Shown piece after piece: positions 46,859 to 58,143 of a stretch of DNA of 64,000 nt. Source of the stretch: Hofstenia miamia (lineage: Eukaryota; Xenacoelomorpha; Acoela; Hofsteniidae); the NCBI GenBank assembly GCA_900660155.1, contig CABFPE010000076.1, forward strand, positions 1,392,240-1,456,239, given 5' to 3'. Each line of letters opens with the position of its first letter. Position 1 is the stretch's first letter. The position numbers and the translations under genes were made by a program. The notes beneath the pieces are model-generated. The model saw nothing but the letters and a program-made list of their open reading frames with translations. It had not been told where the DNA came from and did not search any database.

Positions 46859-48127
46859 CAGGGTGTTCAATAATAACCGTTACAAAGTTTTTAGCTTATA
46901 TTTTAATAGAAAAATGAAAAATTTGTAATTACATTAATAGAAATGTATAAAGTAATAATATGTCAACGAAAATATCCAATATTTATTCAATATAACCGCC
47001 ATTGGCATCCACAACTTTCTGCAAACGTTTGGAGAATGCTTCACATGAGTCACGAATAACTTTTTGGGGTATTTTATCCCATTCCTTCCTCAATTTCTTT
47101 TTCAAAGCGTCCAAACTGGTGTGGTGTGTAGCTGAGACTTTGTTCTCCAAGATTGACCAGATTGCAAAGTCCAGCGGGTTCAAATCTGGAGATGATGGAG
47201 GCCATTCTTCCTTCGATATGAAAGCAGGCACATTCTCTGCTAGCCATTCCTGTGTCTTTTTGGCTCCATGAGCAGGAGCAGAGTCTTGCTGGAATGACCA
47301 ACGTCTCTTTTTGAAGTGTTTTCGCGCCCAAGGCAACAATGCTGACTCAAGAATGGACGTGCGATAATTTTCTTGGTTCAACTTGGCTCCTTCATCCACG
47401 AAAAGGAGGGGACTTTTTCCATCAGCCGTTACAGCGGCCCAAACCATGACAGACTTGGCACCTTGCCTCCGAGTGACCACCCGATCCTTGACCTCACCCA
47501 TACGTGACCAAATCCGATCATTTTGGACATTAACGTGTTGTTGGACATCGAATTTTTTTTCGTCACTGAAAACCAGGTTCGGAAGCGTGCCAGCATTGAT
47601 GCGAGATAAGATGAGATCTGCTCTTTGAGCTCGTTTCTCAATTGAACTTGCAGATAACAGGTGCTTCTTCTGGTGTTTGTAAGGAGATGTTTGGAGGTCA
47701 CTGTGGAGTATCGTAGACATTGTTCCGACTGACACTTTGGCCTCTTTCGCGAGATTTCTTAGGGATCTCTTTGGATTCCTCCTTAGCTTCTCCTTGGTTG
47801 ATTTTAACAGTTTTTTGGTTCTGGCAGAACGAGGCTGACCTTGACCAGATTCATTAACAATGTCACCAGTTGATTCAAACCGTTTAAGTGTTCACCAGAC
47901 CAACATTCTGTTGATCCTTAAGGTCTTTGCTATGTCAGGTGCTGTCTTCCCAGATTTGAATAGCTCTACAATGGCGGCTCTTTTCTGTAAATCTTGCAGC
48001 ATATTTATCAAAACTTCAGTTTAGGTACTATCTTAGATTTATGCACCTGGAAATCATAGAAAATGTCTAAAATCTGATAAATATTTGAAAAATACAACTT
48101 TTGTAACAGTAAATATTGAACACCCTG
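46859..48127 (-). mobile_element. Mariner-type element (DD37D), nearly whole
   Basis: A 1269-bp element flanked by TA on both sides. The terminal inverted repeats start CAGGGTGTTCAATA, and the inner part TAACCGTTACAAAG pairs with TTACTGTTACAAAAG. It lies in the host intron between exons e and f, antisense to the gene. Nothing but the transposase frame is needed to fill it, so it looks like a complete copy apart from one stop codon. Confidence 0.9.
46983..48002 (-). pseudogene. Mariner transposase, DD37D, one internal stop
   Basis: Read from the Met codon at 48002, the frame runs 339 codons to 46983 with a single TGA at codon 37 (47892-47894). The N-terminal ~110 residues form the paired helix-turn-helix DNA-binding region (KRAAIVELFKSGKTAPDIAK). 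The catalytic triad is seen as FSDEKKFD (Asp147), FQQDSAPAH (Asp240) and SPDLNPLDFAIW (Asp278), with 37 residues between the second and third, the DD37D signature known from the maT group of the Tc1/mariner superfamily. An uninterrupted 250-codon frame (46983-47735) covers the whole catalytic domain. The transposase would cut and paste the element at TA sites. Confidence 0.9.
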
Positions 48128-48191
48128 TATATTCTCTTGTTTCAACATTAGGACATTTAAACATTTCTGAAAATTGATAATTTAATTTTAG

Positions 48192-48245
48192 ATTCTGGCA
48201 AGACAGAAAGTCATACAAATACTCTCACTGAAGTAAACACAAAAG
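48192..48245 (+). CDS. Host gene, candidate exon f
   Basis: A 54-bp exon between TTTAATTTTAG and GTGATT. It begins two bases into a codon and ends one base in, continuing the phase from exon e (G plus AT gives Asp). It encodes SGKTESHTNTLTEVNTK, polar and Thr-rich. The next exon would have to begin two bases into a codon; none was identified with confidence. Confidence 0.5.
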
Positions 48246-48714
48246 GTGATTTTCGTCGTAAATTTAAATAAACGTAGAAATTTAATTTCCACGCTCTGAA
48301 TTTAATGTTTACTTAGTACCTCACTTGATTAACAAATACTCTCTTCCTTGCATGCATGATCAGAATTTATTTGGTTAGGGAGAAGATATCATCCTCAGAT
48401 TGCTATTATATATTTAATGGTATTGAAGCATGTATGATAGATATTTTTATTGGGATTTAATTGTCGCACTTCAGATATTCACTTTACGGGCTTCTTAATT
48501 CACTATAATAATTATTTTATTTAAATAAGCAAGTAGAATGCTGTTAGCGACATTTTACATACACCTATTAGAGCTGAATGGGGATTTTTCTTTTTAATGT
48601 AGTCATGTTGTGTCAACATTGCCATACCCATGTCCAAAGACTGCATGACCGTGGCCTTATAACAAAACATTTCACCAAGTGATTTCTCTAAAATTCTTAG
48701 TCATTCAGGAGCAG

Positions 48715-48760
<46 letters not shown>

Positions 48761-49369
48761 GGAATACAAAGCGTATTACCTATTTGATGGGAATTGTGTC
48801 TCCCAGGCAGATTTAAGAAAAGATAAACCTTTGTATCCACGCTCTTAATAATGGTTTTAGAACCTTTTTATTTAATTTAACAACGTTCAATAATTTCCTA
48901 ATTAACCATTTACTTTTTAGATGAAAAGACCTTTATTTTTTAAATTGTTGTAAATATTTGAAGTTGTTTATAGGACCATTTTGTCCACACTTTTGTAAAT
49001 AGGGCCTTATATTAATTATGTGTGTAAATTTCAATATAAACTTTTTTAACAACTTTTTTGTTTACGATGACTTTATTTATGTAAGATCAACTACAATTTG
49101 TATTAATGGGAGACTTAATAATATGGTTCATATAAATATATTATTTTCTTGTTTTTTCATGAATTTTTAGTATTTAAATTTTTTTCAGTGTTTTGTCGCA
49201 TGGTTATTCTTTAATATGTATGTCATCATACGTTTCTACTACTATCACGTATATTCAATGAGAACCTGACGTTAATGCACAAGAAAATTATTATTGTAAT
49301 TTATGCACGAACTTTCTTTTTTTCGCTTTTAGATATTTTCAGCAAATAGTATTCAAAAAAAGTTATTTT
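48246..49369. other. Stretch without recognised coding
   Basis: A+T-rich; contains a (TA)n microsatellite at 48717-48758. Confidence 0.4.
48717..48758. repeat. (TA)n microsatellite
   Basis: About 42 bases of alternating A and T. Confidence 0.9.
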
Positions 49370-49790
49370 TTTACCTGAAGTACATTGTAAAATAATCTTG
49401 AGAGGCCAATTATTCAAGGATCCACTATGGGTAGAAATTAATGATCCAATCAAAAATTCGCAATTTAACAAGCAGCTGATAAATGTTGTCTTACTGTCTA
49501 AACAAGAGTTTCACTAATCAGTTTATTGAGCAATTAAAAGTGGAATTATCTTTTTCTCATTCTACAAATAAGGATTTAGGTCTTCTTGGAGACTGGAACC
49601 TAAATTATTTTAATACTAGTGAACATTTTTTTATTCTATTTTTATTAAATTTAGTGCTTTCTACAATAAAGAGAAAAAGTGTACAAAATGATCACTATCT
49701 AAGTGTTTATTATTTCTGTTTCTTTGTTGCGGAGGCAAGAATGATAATTCTTGGTTGCTTTTGTCAGTCATGTTAGTTTCAAAATTTATT
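49370..49790 (+). mobile_element. LINE endonuclease scrap
   Basis: The frame at 49483-49776 contains FIEQLKVELSFSHSTNKDLG followed by LLGDWNLNYFN, close to the FxxxLxxxLxxx..LLGDFNIN block of AP-type LINE endonucleases, then a STIKRKS stretch where such proteins have a TR-rich strand. The Phe of GDFN is Trp. No RT follows, because the hAT and piggyBac relics begin about 600 bp downstream. Confidence 0.45.
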
Positions 49791-50389
49791 TGCTCTCTAA
49801 GTTCATTATTAATTTTTAATAGATAATAGAAGATGATATAATCAGGTACTTGTAATTAACGAAGCAATTCTTTGATTGGTAAGATAATTCCTTGTTGAAA
49901 CAGTTTTGAAATTGTTAATCACTTTCTTTTTAAACAGAAATTTCTTTTCTGATCTTATATCTTTATCCAAGTTATTCCATAATTATAAAAAATTTTTTAG
50001 TTAATAATGATGTTAGAAGGATAACATAACATAATCTGTACCCATTTTGTTCAAAATATAATGTAATTTGTGTACAAAATATATCATGGGTCATGCATGA
50101 CCCAATCGTTGATATGACTAATATTCATTAAATTTCTTATCTATATATTTACCATTCTTTTCAATGAATAGATTCTATTTAATATCCTCCTCAACTTAAA
50201 TATGTACATATTATTTAATAGTTTTGTAAATACGATGTTTCTTGAATATGAAATTAGAATACCAACAAACAATATCAGTAGGTCTAATGAATCCTCATTA
50301 GTCAACATGAAAACCTCTAAAGCAATTTCTTAACGGTACATTATATTAATCACAGAAAACAAAAGGTCTTCTTTCAGCATTTTTCTATC
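49791..50389. other. Stretch without recognised features
   Basis: A+T-rich. The last ~70 bases (50320-50389) may be the 3' end of the piggyBac gene left of the hAT insertion: on the minus strand they extend its frame by RKMLKEDLLFSVINIMYR. Confidence 0.35.
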
Positions 50390-50397
50390 TTGCACAG
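50390..50397. repeat. 8-bp target-site duplication, left copy
   Basis: TTGCACAG directly before the element's TAGGGTGGATCG terminus. The same eight bases follow the right terminus at 53620-53627. Eight-base duplications are the rule for hAT elements. Confidence 0.85.
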
Positions 50398-53300
50398 TAG
50401 GGTGGATCGAAAAAAAACATAATTACTTGAAATTTTATGGCAGTGTTATTTTTAGATGTATTATGATTCGAAACAAGCAAAAACATCAAAAAAACTAACT
50501 TAAATGTATGCTTGCTATCGCGCCTAATCAAAATAATAATGCATGCATTAAACTGCTGAATTTTACATATTTGTATTGTTTTTGAGTAGATCTGTCTACA
50601 ATTTTTATACAAAAAGATTGCATAAATTTTGCTTTGAATCGAGTTTGGGCACCTTACAACGGGAGCTTTGCTTAATTTTTACAATGGAAGAGTGATTTTC
50701 ATGCAACTTTGTTTGCATTTGAACAGCTGTGGCTATGGTGTCTTTAACACATGTTAGATCATCTGGGGGTGACACTTATAACCGTGAAGGGCTGAACAAG
50801 GCATGATACACACTGTCGCAGCCTTGCTCACAGCATTGGCTAAATATTAGTCATATTTTGAAATTGATAACGCAGACATAAATGAAAACATTTTTGTAAT
50901 TCGTTAATGCCAGTTGTTGCCACTTTGCACCTCTGTTTGAGTTTTTTCTTCATATATATCGGGGTTTGTTAACTAACCAGAGTTATATACTTGCTACTTG
51001 CATCTACAATGAGTTTAAGGGATAGTACATTTAATGAAGTGTTTGAATACCCGTCAGATTTACCGAAGACCCAGTTACCAACAAAAAAAGACGTTGGAAA
51101 ATGTTTCTTACATATACAACTTACTCCCAACAAAGATGGATCGCAGCAAAGAACAAGACCAAAGTATGAAATTGCTAGAGGTTGCTACTGAAGTTCAGAA
51201 AATTTATACATATGCTTCTATTCCAGCTATTAGTTTTAAAGGATAACAGAGAAGGTTTTAGATATTTACAGGATATTTAAAACTTTAGCAAAATTCCAAA
51301 AGCAAAACGATATGCAAATGGAATAAAATCTCGGATTTTCATCGAAAAACTTGAGAAAACCTCCAACGCCCTGTCTGAGTTATTTAATGTTGCAAATTTG
51401 CAAGTTATCCCAACAGCTGAGTTGGAATTTTTTGAAGATCAAAAAGGCCCTTGGTTGATGATAATATCCTGCTGTAAGGATATTAAAACATCAGTAAAAT
51501 GGCAACGAAAAGCAGACAGAAAACGAAAGGAACAAAGTAGATGCAATAAAACTCATACTATTTCAGAAATGTCTCAATGAATATGTGATTTCAGTACAGA
51601 TGATGAAGACCAAATCGAAAACAAAAATGATGAGGACTTTGTTTCAACAATTTCACACAGGTAAACAAATATTAAAGTTGACTTGACACCAGTTGCAGAA
51701 ATGAAACTTCGGTTTTCTCTCTCAGATAGGGCCACATCCTCAATAGTTCCTGCAGCTTTGTCCTCAACAGAAACTCCTACAGTGGGTGATCTTTCATCAA
51801 TCAGACGTGCTGTCAAGAAAAGGATTCTGGATGCTAAAACCGAGTCTGTGACACTGGATGGTTGCCTTGGCTTTGATGGAAGACGCGACAAAGTACTTAC
51901 CCGTAAAAAAGTGGGAACAAAATTCTACGAAAACAAAATCAAAGCTGAAAACTATACATTGGTAAACNATAATGCATGCATTAAACTGCTGAATTTTACA
52001 TATTTGTATTGTTTTTGAGTAGATCTGTCTACAATTTTTATACAAAAAGATTGCATAAATTTTGCTTTGAATCGAGTTTGGGCACCTTACAACGGGAGCT
52101 TTGCTTAATTTTTACAATGGAAGAGTGATTTTCATGCAACTTTGTTTGCATTTGAACAGCTGTNCTTACCCGTAAAAAAGTGGGAACAAAATTCTACGAA
52201 AACAAAATCAAAGCTGAAAACTATACATTGGTAAACCAGTCTGATGGGTCTTATTTGGGATTTGTGACGCCAAAAACTGGAAAAGCACATGACATTGCTG
52301 AGGCAATATTTACCTTTTTGCCTGACAATAACATTCTTGAAAACTTAGTTGCTATCTCATGTGACGGAGCGAATGTGATACTTGTTGGAAAGGAGGCGTA
52401 ATCAAGTACATTGAATTCTTTGTTGGCAAAAAATTGCAATGGTTTATATGCATGTTTCATGTAAATGAATTACCTTTGAGATATCTCATAGAGGAGCTGA
52501 ATGGAAAAAATGTTAGTGGAAATCAACTAAAAGGGCCTATTGGAAAACAGCTCTCTGATTTATCTACACTAACACCAGTTCAGTTTCGTTCTTCATGTAT
52601 GCCATATGTTCCGGATTGTATCAGAAAAACTTTATCCAGTGACCAAAGATATTTATTCCGAATCTGCACTGCAATTACGACTGGGATTATGGACAATTCC
52701 CTTCAGCATGAAAAAATAGGTGCATTGAGCCACAGTCGATGGCTAACAACAGCAGCCAGACTTTGCTATTTATACTGCTGCACGGTAAATCCCCCTTATT
52801 CACTTGTCTCCTTGGTGACGTATGTTGTAAGAATCTATGCACCAGCATGGTTCCTTATCAAAACACATGAATCTGCCATATATGGTCCCAGGAATTTATT
52901 TTTTCTTGTCCGTGAAAGTCAAAAGATCAAAGACGAAGGAGTTCGTTCTATTGTTCAATGTGTTTTGCAAAACAATGCTTATTTTGCTCACACTGAAAAT
53001 ATTTTGCTATCAATGTTAGCTTCTGACAGTCTATCATATCGTAAGGATGCCATAAACACCATTATGAATATTCGGAAAACACATATTCAAGTAGAAAGCA
53101 AGCGTGATTTCTTGGTTGCAAGATTAAACTTTGAAGCTAAACATTGGCAAAAAAATGATTTTTCGGGAATCAGAATTGGTGGAAGAGCCTCCATTCGTTA
53201 TGAATATGTCAGAAATTTCGATTAAAAACTGTTTCATGCCCCGCTGCAGGTTCTCGGATACAAGTGTCACTCTCAGATGGTCGAACGTTGTGTTAAAGAC

Positions 53301-53619
53301 ACCACGTCTGTTTAAATGCAAAGCTCCCGTTGCAAGGCACCCAAACTCGATTCAAAACAAAATTTATGCAATCTTTTTGAATAAAAATTGTAGACAGATC
53401 TAAATAAAGCATTGTTGAGGTCTTTAACTACTCAAAAACAATACAAATATGTAAAATTCAGCAGCTTAATCCATGCATTATTATTTTGATTAGGCGCGAT
53501 AGCAAGCATACATTTAAATTAGTTTTTTTTGATGTTTTTGCTCATTTTGAATCATAATACATCTAAAAATAACACTGCCATAAAATTTCAGGTAATTTTG
53601 TTTTTTTCGATCCACCCTA
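50398..53619 (+). mobile_element. hAT-like DNA transposon with ~400-bp inverted repeats
   Basis: The element starts TAGGGTGGATCGAAAAAAA and ends with the inverse (TTTTTTCGATCCACCCTA). The inverted similarity extends about 400 bp on each side (50398-50810 and 53235-53619) and includes the GTGTCTTTAACACA and CGCGCCTAATCAAAATAATA stretches. It is flanked by TTGCACAG on both sides. The body carries one decayed transposase gene on the plus strand. An N-bounded block (51969-52163) repeats left inverted-repeat sequence, and 52165-52236 repeats 51896-51967; both look like assembly overlap. It sits within a piggyBac transposase gene read on the other strand. Confidence 0.8.
51009..53224 (+). pseudogene. 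Transposase-like gene of the TTGCACAG element, decayed
   Basis: Frames in order: an N-terminal part from MSLRDSTFNEVFEYPSDLP (51009); a middle part with TVGDLSSIRRAVKKRILDAK and VTLDGCLGFDGRRDKV; FVTPKTGKAHDIAEAI and VAISCDGANV (52365-52380), where related sequences as I recall them have a CDGTxxNTG motif; then an open 263-codon frame (52434-53225) with WFICMFHVNELPLRYLIEEL, LSHSRWLTTAARLCYLY, YVVRIYAPAWFLIKTHES and RLNFEAKHWQ. I recall this architecture from repeated, unnamed transposase-like proteins of cnidarians and aphids, but not the family name. An RNase H-like fold is inferred from SCDGAN. Stops and frame shifts occur in the N-terminal half. Confidence 0.6.
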
Positions 53620-53627
53620 TTGCACAG
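53620..53627. repeat. 8-bp target-site duplication, right copy
   Basis: TTGCACAG, identical to 50390-50397, immediately after the element's last base. The same junction recurs at 55127-55134 in the duplicated contig. Confidence 0.85.
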
Positions 53628-56560
53628 AGACCCCAGTGTCTTCGACACTCTCCAAGCATAGGGAGTTGAAATCCAGCTGAAAGGCCTCTTCTGTGTCGGT
53701 TTTGTTGTCGTGATCCCTCTTTTCGGCTGCAATAATGAGAATCAGACCCTCAGCGACTGAGATTTTTAAGTCTTTCAAACTAATGTTGCTGTCCATAAAT
53801 TTGTTGTAGACAATGTGGGAATTGACACAAAAATCGAAGAAAATTTGGAGGTAAAATCTGTCCAAATCATTCCTGCTCTTGCGTTGATCAACAAGATAAA
53901 TGGCACACACCCTGACATTGTACATTCTGATTATTGCTTGGCAGTTGATAGTAACTTTGGTGCTCGAACCTCTTTGTCTTCTATAGACCATCTAGATTTC
54001 GTTTGCTCCTTCAATGTCACTGTCAAGCACAGCAACAGATCTAAAATTAAGAAAAGTTTTCTGTCAGAAGCTCCTTTTTCTTATCTAATATATTGTTGTT
54101 GTTTTCTAGTAATGTTTTATGATTTTTAATTTATAAAAAAGGATTTAAAATATCGAAGAGGTAATTTCGCACAAGCTCTTTTGCACTGTTACTAAACACA
54201 TNATGGCTAACAACAGCAGCCAGACTTTGCTATTTATACTGCTGCACGGTAAATCCCCCTTATTCACTTGTCTCCTTGGTGACGTATGTTGTAAGAATCT
54301 ATGCACCAGCATGGTTTCTTATCAAAACACATGAATCTGCCATATATGGTCCCAGGAATTTATTTTTTCTTGTCCGTGAAAGTCAAAAGATCAAAGACGA
54401 AGTAGTTCGTTCTATTGTTCAGCGTGTTTTGCAAAACAATGCTTATTTTGCTCACACTGAAAATATTTTGCTATCAATGTTAGCTTCTGACAGTCTATCA
54501 TATCGTAAGGATGCCATAAGCACCATTATGAATATTCGGAAAACACATATTCCAGTAGAAAGCAAGCGTGATTTCTTGGTTCCAAGATTAAACTTTGAAG
54601 CTAAACATTGGCAAAAAATGATTTTTTGGGAATCAGAATTGGTGGAAGAGCCTCCATTCGTTATGAATGTCAGAAATTTTTCTTAAAAAACTGTTTCATG
54701 CCCCGCTGCAGGTTCTTGTATACAGGTGTCACTTTCAGATGGTCGAACGTTGTGTTAGAGACACCACAGCTGTTCAAATGCAAACAAAGTTGCATGAAAA
54801 TCGCTCTTCCATTGTAAAAATTTAGCAAAGCTCCCGTCGTAAGGTACCCAAACTCGATTCAAAACAAAATTTATGCAATCTTTTTGAATAAAAATTGTAG
54901 ACAGATCTAAATAAAGCATTGTTGAGGTCTTTAACTACTCAAAAACAATACAAATATGTAAAATTCAGCAGCTTAATCCATGCATTATTATTTTGATTAG
55001 GCGCGATAGCAAGCATACATTTAAATTAGTTTTTTTTGATGTTTTTGCTCATTTTGAATCATAATACATCTAAAAATAACACTGCCATAAAATTTCAGGT
55101 AATTTTGTTTTTTTCGATCCACCCTATTGCACAGAGACCCCAGTGTCTTCGACACTCTCCAAGCATAGGGAGTTGAAATCCAGCTGAAAGGCCTCTTCTG
55201 TGTCGGTTTTGTTGTCGTGATCCCTCTTTTCGGCTGCAATAATGAGAATCAGACCCTCAGCGACTGAGATTTTTAAGTCTTTCAAACTAATGTTGCTGTC
55301 CATAAATTTGTTGTAGACAATGTGGGAATTGACACAAAAATCGAAGAAAATTTGGAGGTAAAATCTGTCCAAATCATTCCTGCTCTTGCGTTGATCAACA
55401 AGATAAATGGCACACACCCTGACATTGTACATTCTGATTATTGCTTGGCAGTTGATAGTAACTTTGGTGCTCGAACCTCTTTGTCTTCTATAGACCATCT
55501 AGATTTCGTTTGCTCCTTCAATGTCACTGTCAAGCACAGCAACAGATCTAAAATTAAGAAAAGTTTTCTGTCAGAAGCTCCTTTTTCTTATCTAATATAT
55601 TGTTGTTGTTTTCTAGTAATGTTTTATGATTTTTAATTTATAAAAAAGGATTTAAAATATCGAAGAGGTAATTTCGCACAAGCTCTTTTGCACTGTTACT
55701 AAACACATCAACATAACACATTGATAGGGCCTACCTGTTGTCCATTCACTTGCAACACATTATCTGGGTATAGTACTTCATATCAACACCGCCTCATTTC
55801 ATTGTTTGTCCTCCTGCAACTTTACATATTTATGTAGTACTGGTGTTCACACTTACATAGGAAGTAAAAATAGTCAAATAAAATGTACAGTTACTTTGTT
55901 TGTTATGCTACTGACCTACTGACAACAATGATACAACTGCTGATATCAAATTAAGGTTTGCTATGTTATATTGCAAGTAGGCCCACAGTAACCTAATTTA
56001 TAAGTAGCCCTAAATACAAAATGTATAATTATACTTGGAAATGATTAAGAATAATGTAAATAGACCTTTTCTAAATATTAGTAAGAATTCGAGCTTACTT
56101 TCAGATTCTTAGACATATGCTTTCTGTTCACTCTGACAGTACTCACGCCATATTTTCCATTTTCAAGAAGAACTTTCAGTAATGTTCGAGTTGTAAAGAA
56201 ATTTTCAAAAAAACACTTGACAATAAGTTCCGTTGAGGTTTTCACACAATTATAAGAACACTTTCGCCCAAGTTGAATTCCTTAGTTGCTTGCGACCAAG
56301 ATAAATATCGAATTCGTAGACATATCCAATTGCGATACAACATCAGAACCACATCTTAGACCTCCATTTTCTAGATTTTGATTTAATATATTGTTTCATG
56401 GAAGATTTCCAATTGACGCGATCATGAGTTTATCTATACTCTGAAAATTCGAAATCTCATGAGAAGCTTGAAATGCTCTATTTAAATGACCAATGAAGAA
56501 ATGTACTTTTGAAACAAAGTTAGTTGAATGCAAATCCTTCACTAACAGCAGATAACATTA
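53628..56560 (-). pseudogene. piggyBac-type transposase gene, decayed and interrupted
   Basis: In minus order: FQSIDKLMIA (about 56420-56450), a KQYIKSKSRKWRSKMWF stretch, GYVYEFDIYLGRKQL (56280-56335), CFFENFFTTRTLLKVLLENG (usual consensus DNFFTS, so the catalytic Asp is Glu), VRVNRKHMSKN (about 56115), then the C-terminal VYLVDQRKS-like stretch with IFFDFCVNSHIVYNKFMD (53617-53991). These are the piggyBac blocks in the right order, with several frame changes. The hAT-like element has inserted into its C-terminal end. Because of the N at 54202, 53628-54201 and 55135-55708 are the same sequence seen twice, with hAT sequence between; the true gene lacks that block. No piggyBac terminal repeats or TTAA pair were located. 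Confidence 0.7.
54203..55126 (+). other. Second version of the hAT right half after an N joint
   Basis: The segment repeats 52739-53619 with about fifteen base differences and a ~43-bp segment absent from the first version (near 54770-54815). The following flank (55135-55708) appears identical to 53628-54201. It is an overlapping contig, a second allele or a chimera with another copy of the element, rather than a separate insertion. Confidence 0.7.
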
Positions 56561-57059
56561 TTTTAATGTTTTTGCCGATTTTTTACTACCATTATCTGTC
56601 AGTCAATCAGTTGATTAATAGTAGATGCATTGCAAGTGTGATTCTGAGTGATCTCCCTTCAAATGATAGTCCGCAGTTTAAATATCTACCTTTTAAATAT
56701 TTACCCTTACCACAATATGGTTACCAATGACCCGAAACCGAAATTTAAAAATATAGGGCAGATAGAATATTCAAACGAATTACATTTATAAAGCATAGTA
56801 TGGTTTTGCGAAATATTAACCAAAATTCAGACTTCTCCGTAACAATATCGTTTCCAAGAATTTATCAAATATGTGAAAATTTAATTTATTAAAATTATCT
56901 CATTTTGGCCCGTTGTCTATTTCATAATAAAAATGATCAATTTTTCCATAACTGCGTTTATGAATTTTTCTTTTGTTCTTCAACATATCCTTGGTAGTTA
57001 CTTCACAAACTTGATAATCCATTTGAAAAATTGCATTTTAAATGTATGAGTCATCAGTC

Positions 57060-57839
57060 TTGCCAAATTTTTTCCTTCGAATCCAGATCCGGGCTTTGTG
57101 CAGGCAATTGGATAACCTCACTCCTGTTTGATTTGAGCCCATTTGTGACTAGGCACGATTATTGCTTCGGGTCATTATCATGTTGGAACATCCGCTTGCT
57201 ACCCAGCTTCAGATTTTTCGCTGATTGTTTGATGTCTTGAACCAGTACTCTCATGTAATCTTCTTTTCGCATGATCCTATTGACTTTTACGAGATTTCCA
57301 GTCCCGCTTCCTGCAAAGCACCCCCGAGCATGAGGACCCCCCCACACCATGCTTCACAGTGGGTACTGTATTCTTTGGTTTTAATGCCTCACTCTGCTTT
57401 TGACAGACATACCTAACATCATTGTGACCAAATAATTGGCAGACTGCATTCTGGCCTTCAAGTGTCTATTCTAGTGCAAGGGTATTTTCCTGGCTTGATA
57501 CCCTCTCAGGGCATGGCGATGCAATAACCTTTTCACTGTACTCTTTGACACTAGTGTTCTCTCCATTTCCAAATCGTGGCAAGAGTCGTTTGTGAGTTTG
57601 GGATTTCTTTTCACTTTTCTGACCAAATCCCTCTCAGCATTTCTCGAAAATTTCCTTTTTCTTCCTGATCTGGGCTTTGTTTCTTCTGATCCAGTCACCT
57701 TGTTTTTCAGAACGATAGTCTGTAATGAAGACCTGGGCAGTTTCAGTCGTCTAGCGATGTTTCCATATGACTCCCCAGAATCTCTCAAGACAACTATGCG
57801 GGTTTTCAGGTCTGTGCTGAGTTATTTTCCTTTCCCCAT
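57060..57839 (-). pseudogene. Tc1-type transposase, decayed
   Basis: From the Met codon at 57839 the minus strand encodes MGKGK, a stop, and LSTDLKTRIVVLRDSGESYG followed by NIARRLKLPRSSLQTIV (first helix-turn-helix), GSEETKPRSGRKRKF (GRPR-like linker region) and the second helix-turn-helix. After a break come MVWGGPHARGCFAGSGTGNL, FQHDNDPKQ (second catalytic Asp) and SPDLDSKEKIW (usual SPDLNPIENLW, third acid kept as Glu). The block with the first Asp was not seen. The CAAAAGTTTAGTTACTGTGC run near 57985-58005, read on the minus strand, is a plausible terminal repeat; the other end was not found. Confidence 0.75.
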
Positions 57840-58143
57840 GGTGATCAAAGAGAAGGAAATAAGTTAACTTTTTGTGATTGCTTATATAAGTTGCTGTTGG
57901 GCAGCTTACGAGTAGCTTAAAAGTAGGTTACAAGTACTTATCTATTATTAGAAAATGTTGTCAAGGACATCTACTGTCCTAATTCAGCACAGTAACTAAA
58001 CTTTTGATCCTGCTTTTTCAGACTTGCATTGTGAAAATATTACATAATTCTAAGAACTGTTGGCTAACATTGCGTATTGGTGGGAAATAGAATTTGTTGG
58101 ATTTTTATTTCAACTTTAAAATTTTATTATTTTTACATTTAAC

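Noticed and set aside
49320-49345. Next host exon after exon f at CTTTTAG
   Set aside because: In the required phase a stop appears within five codons.
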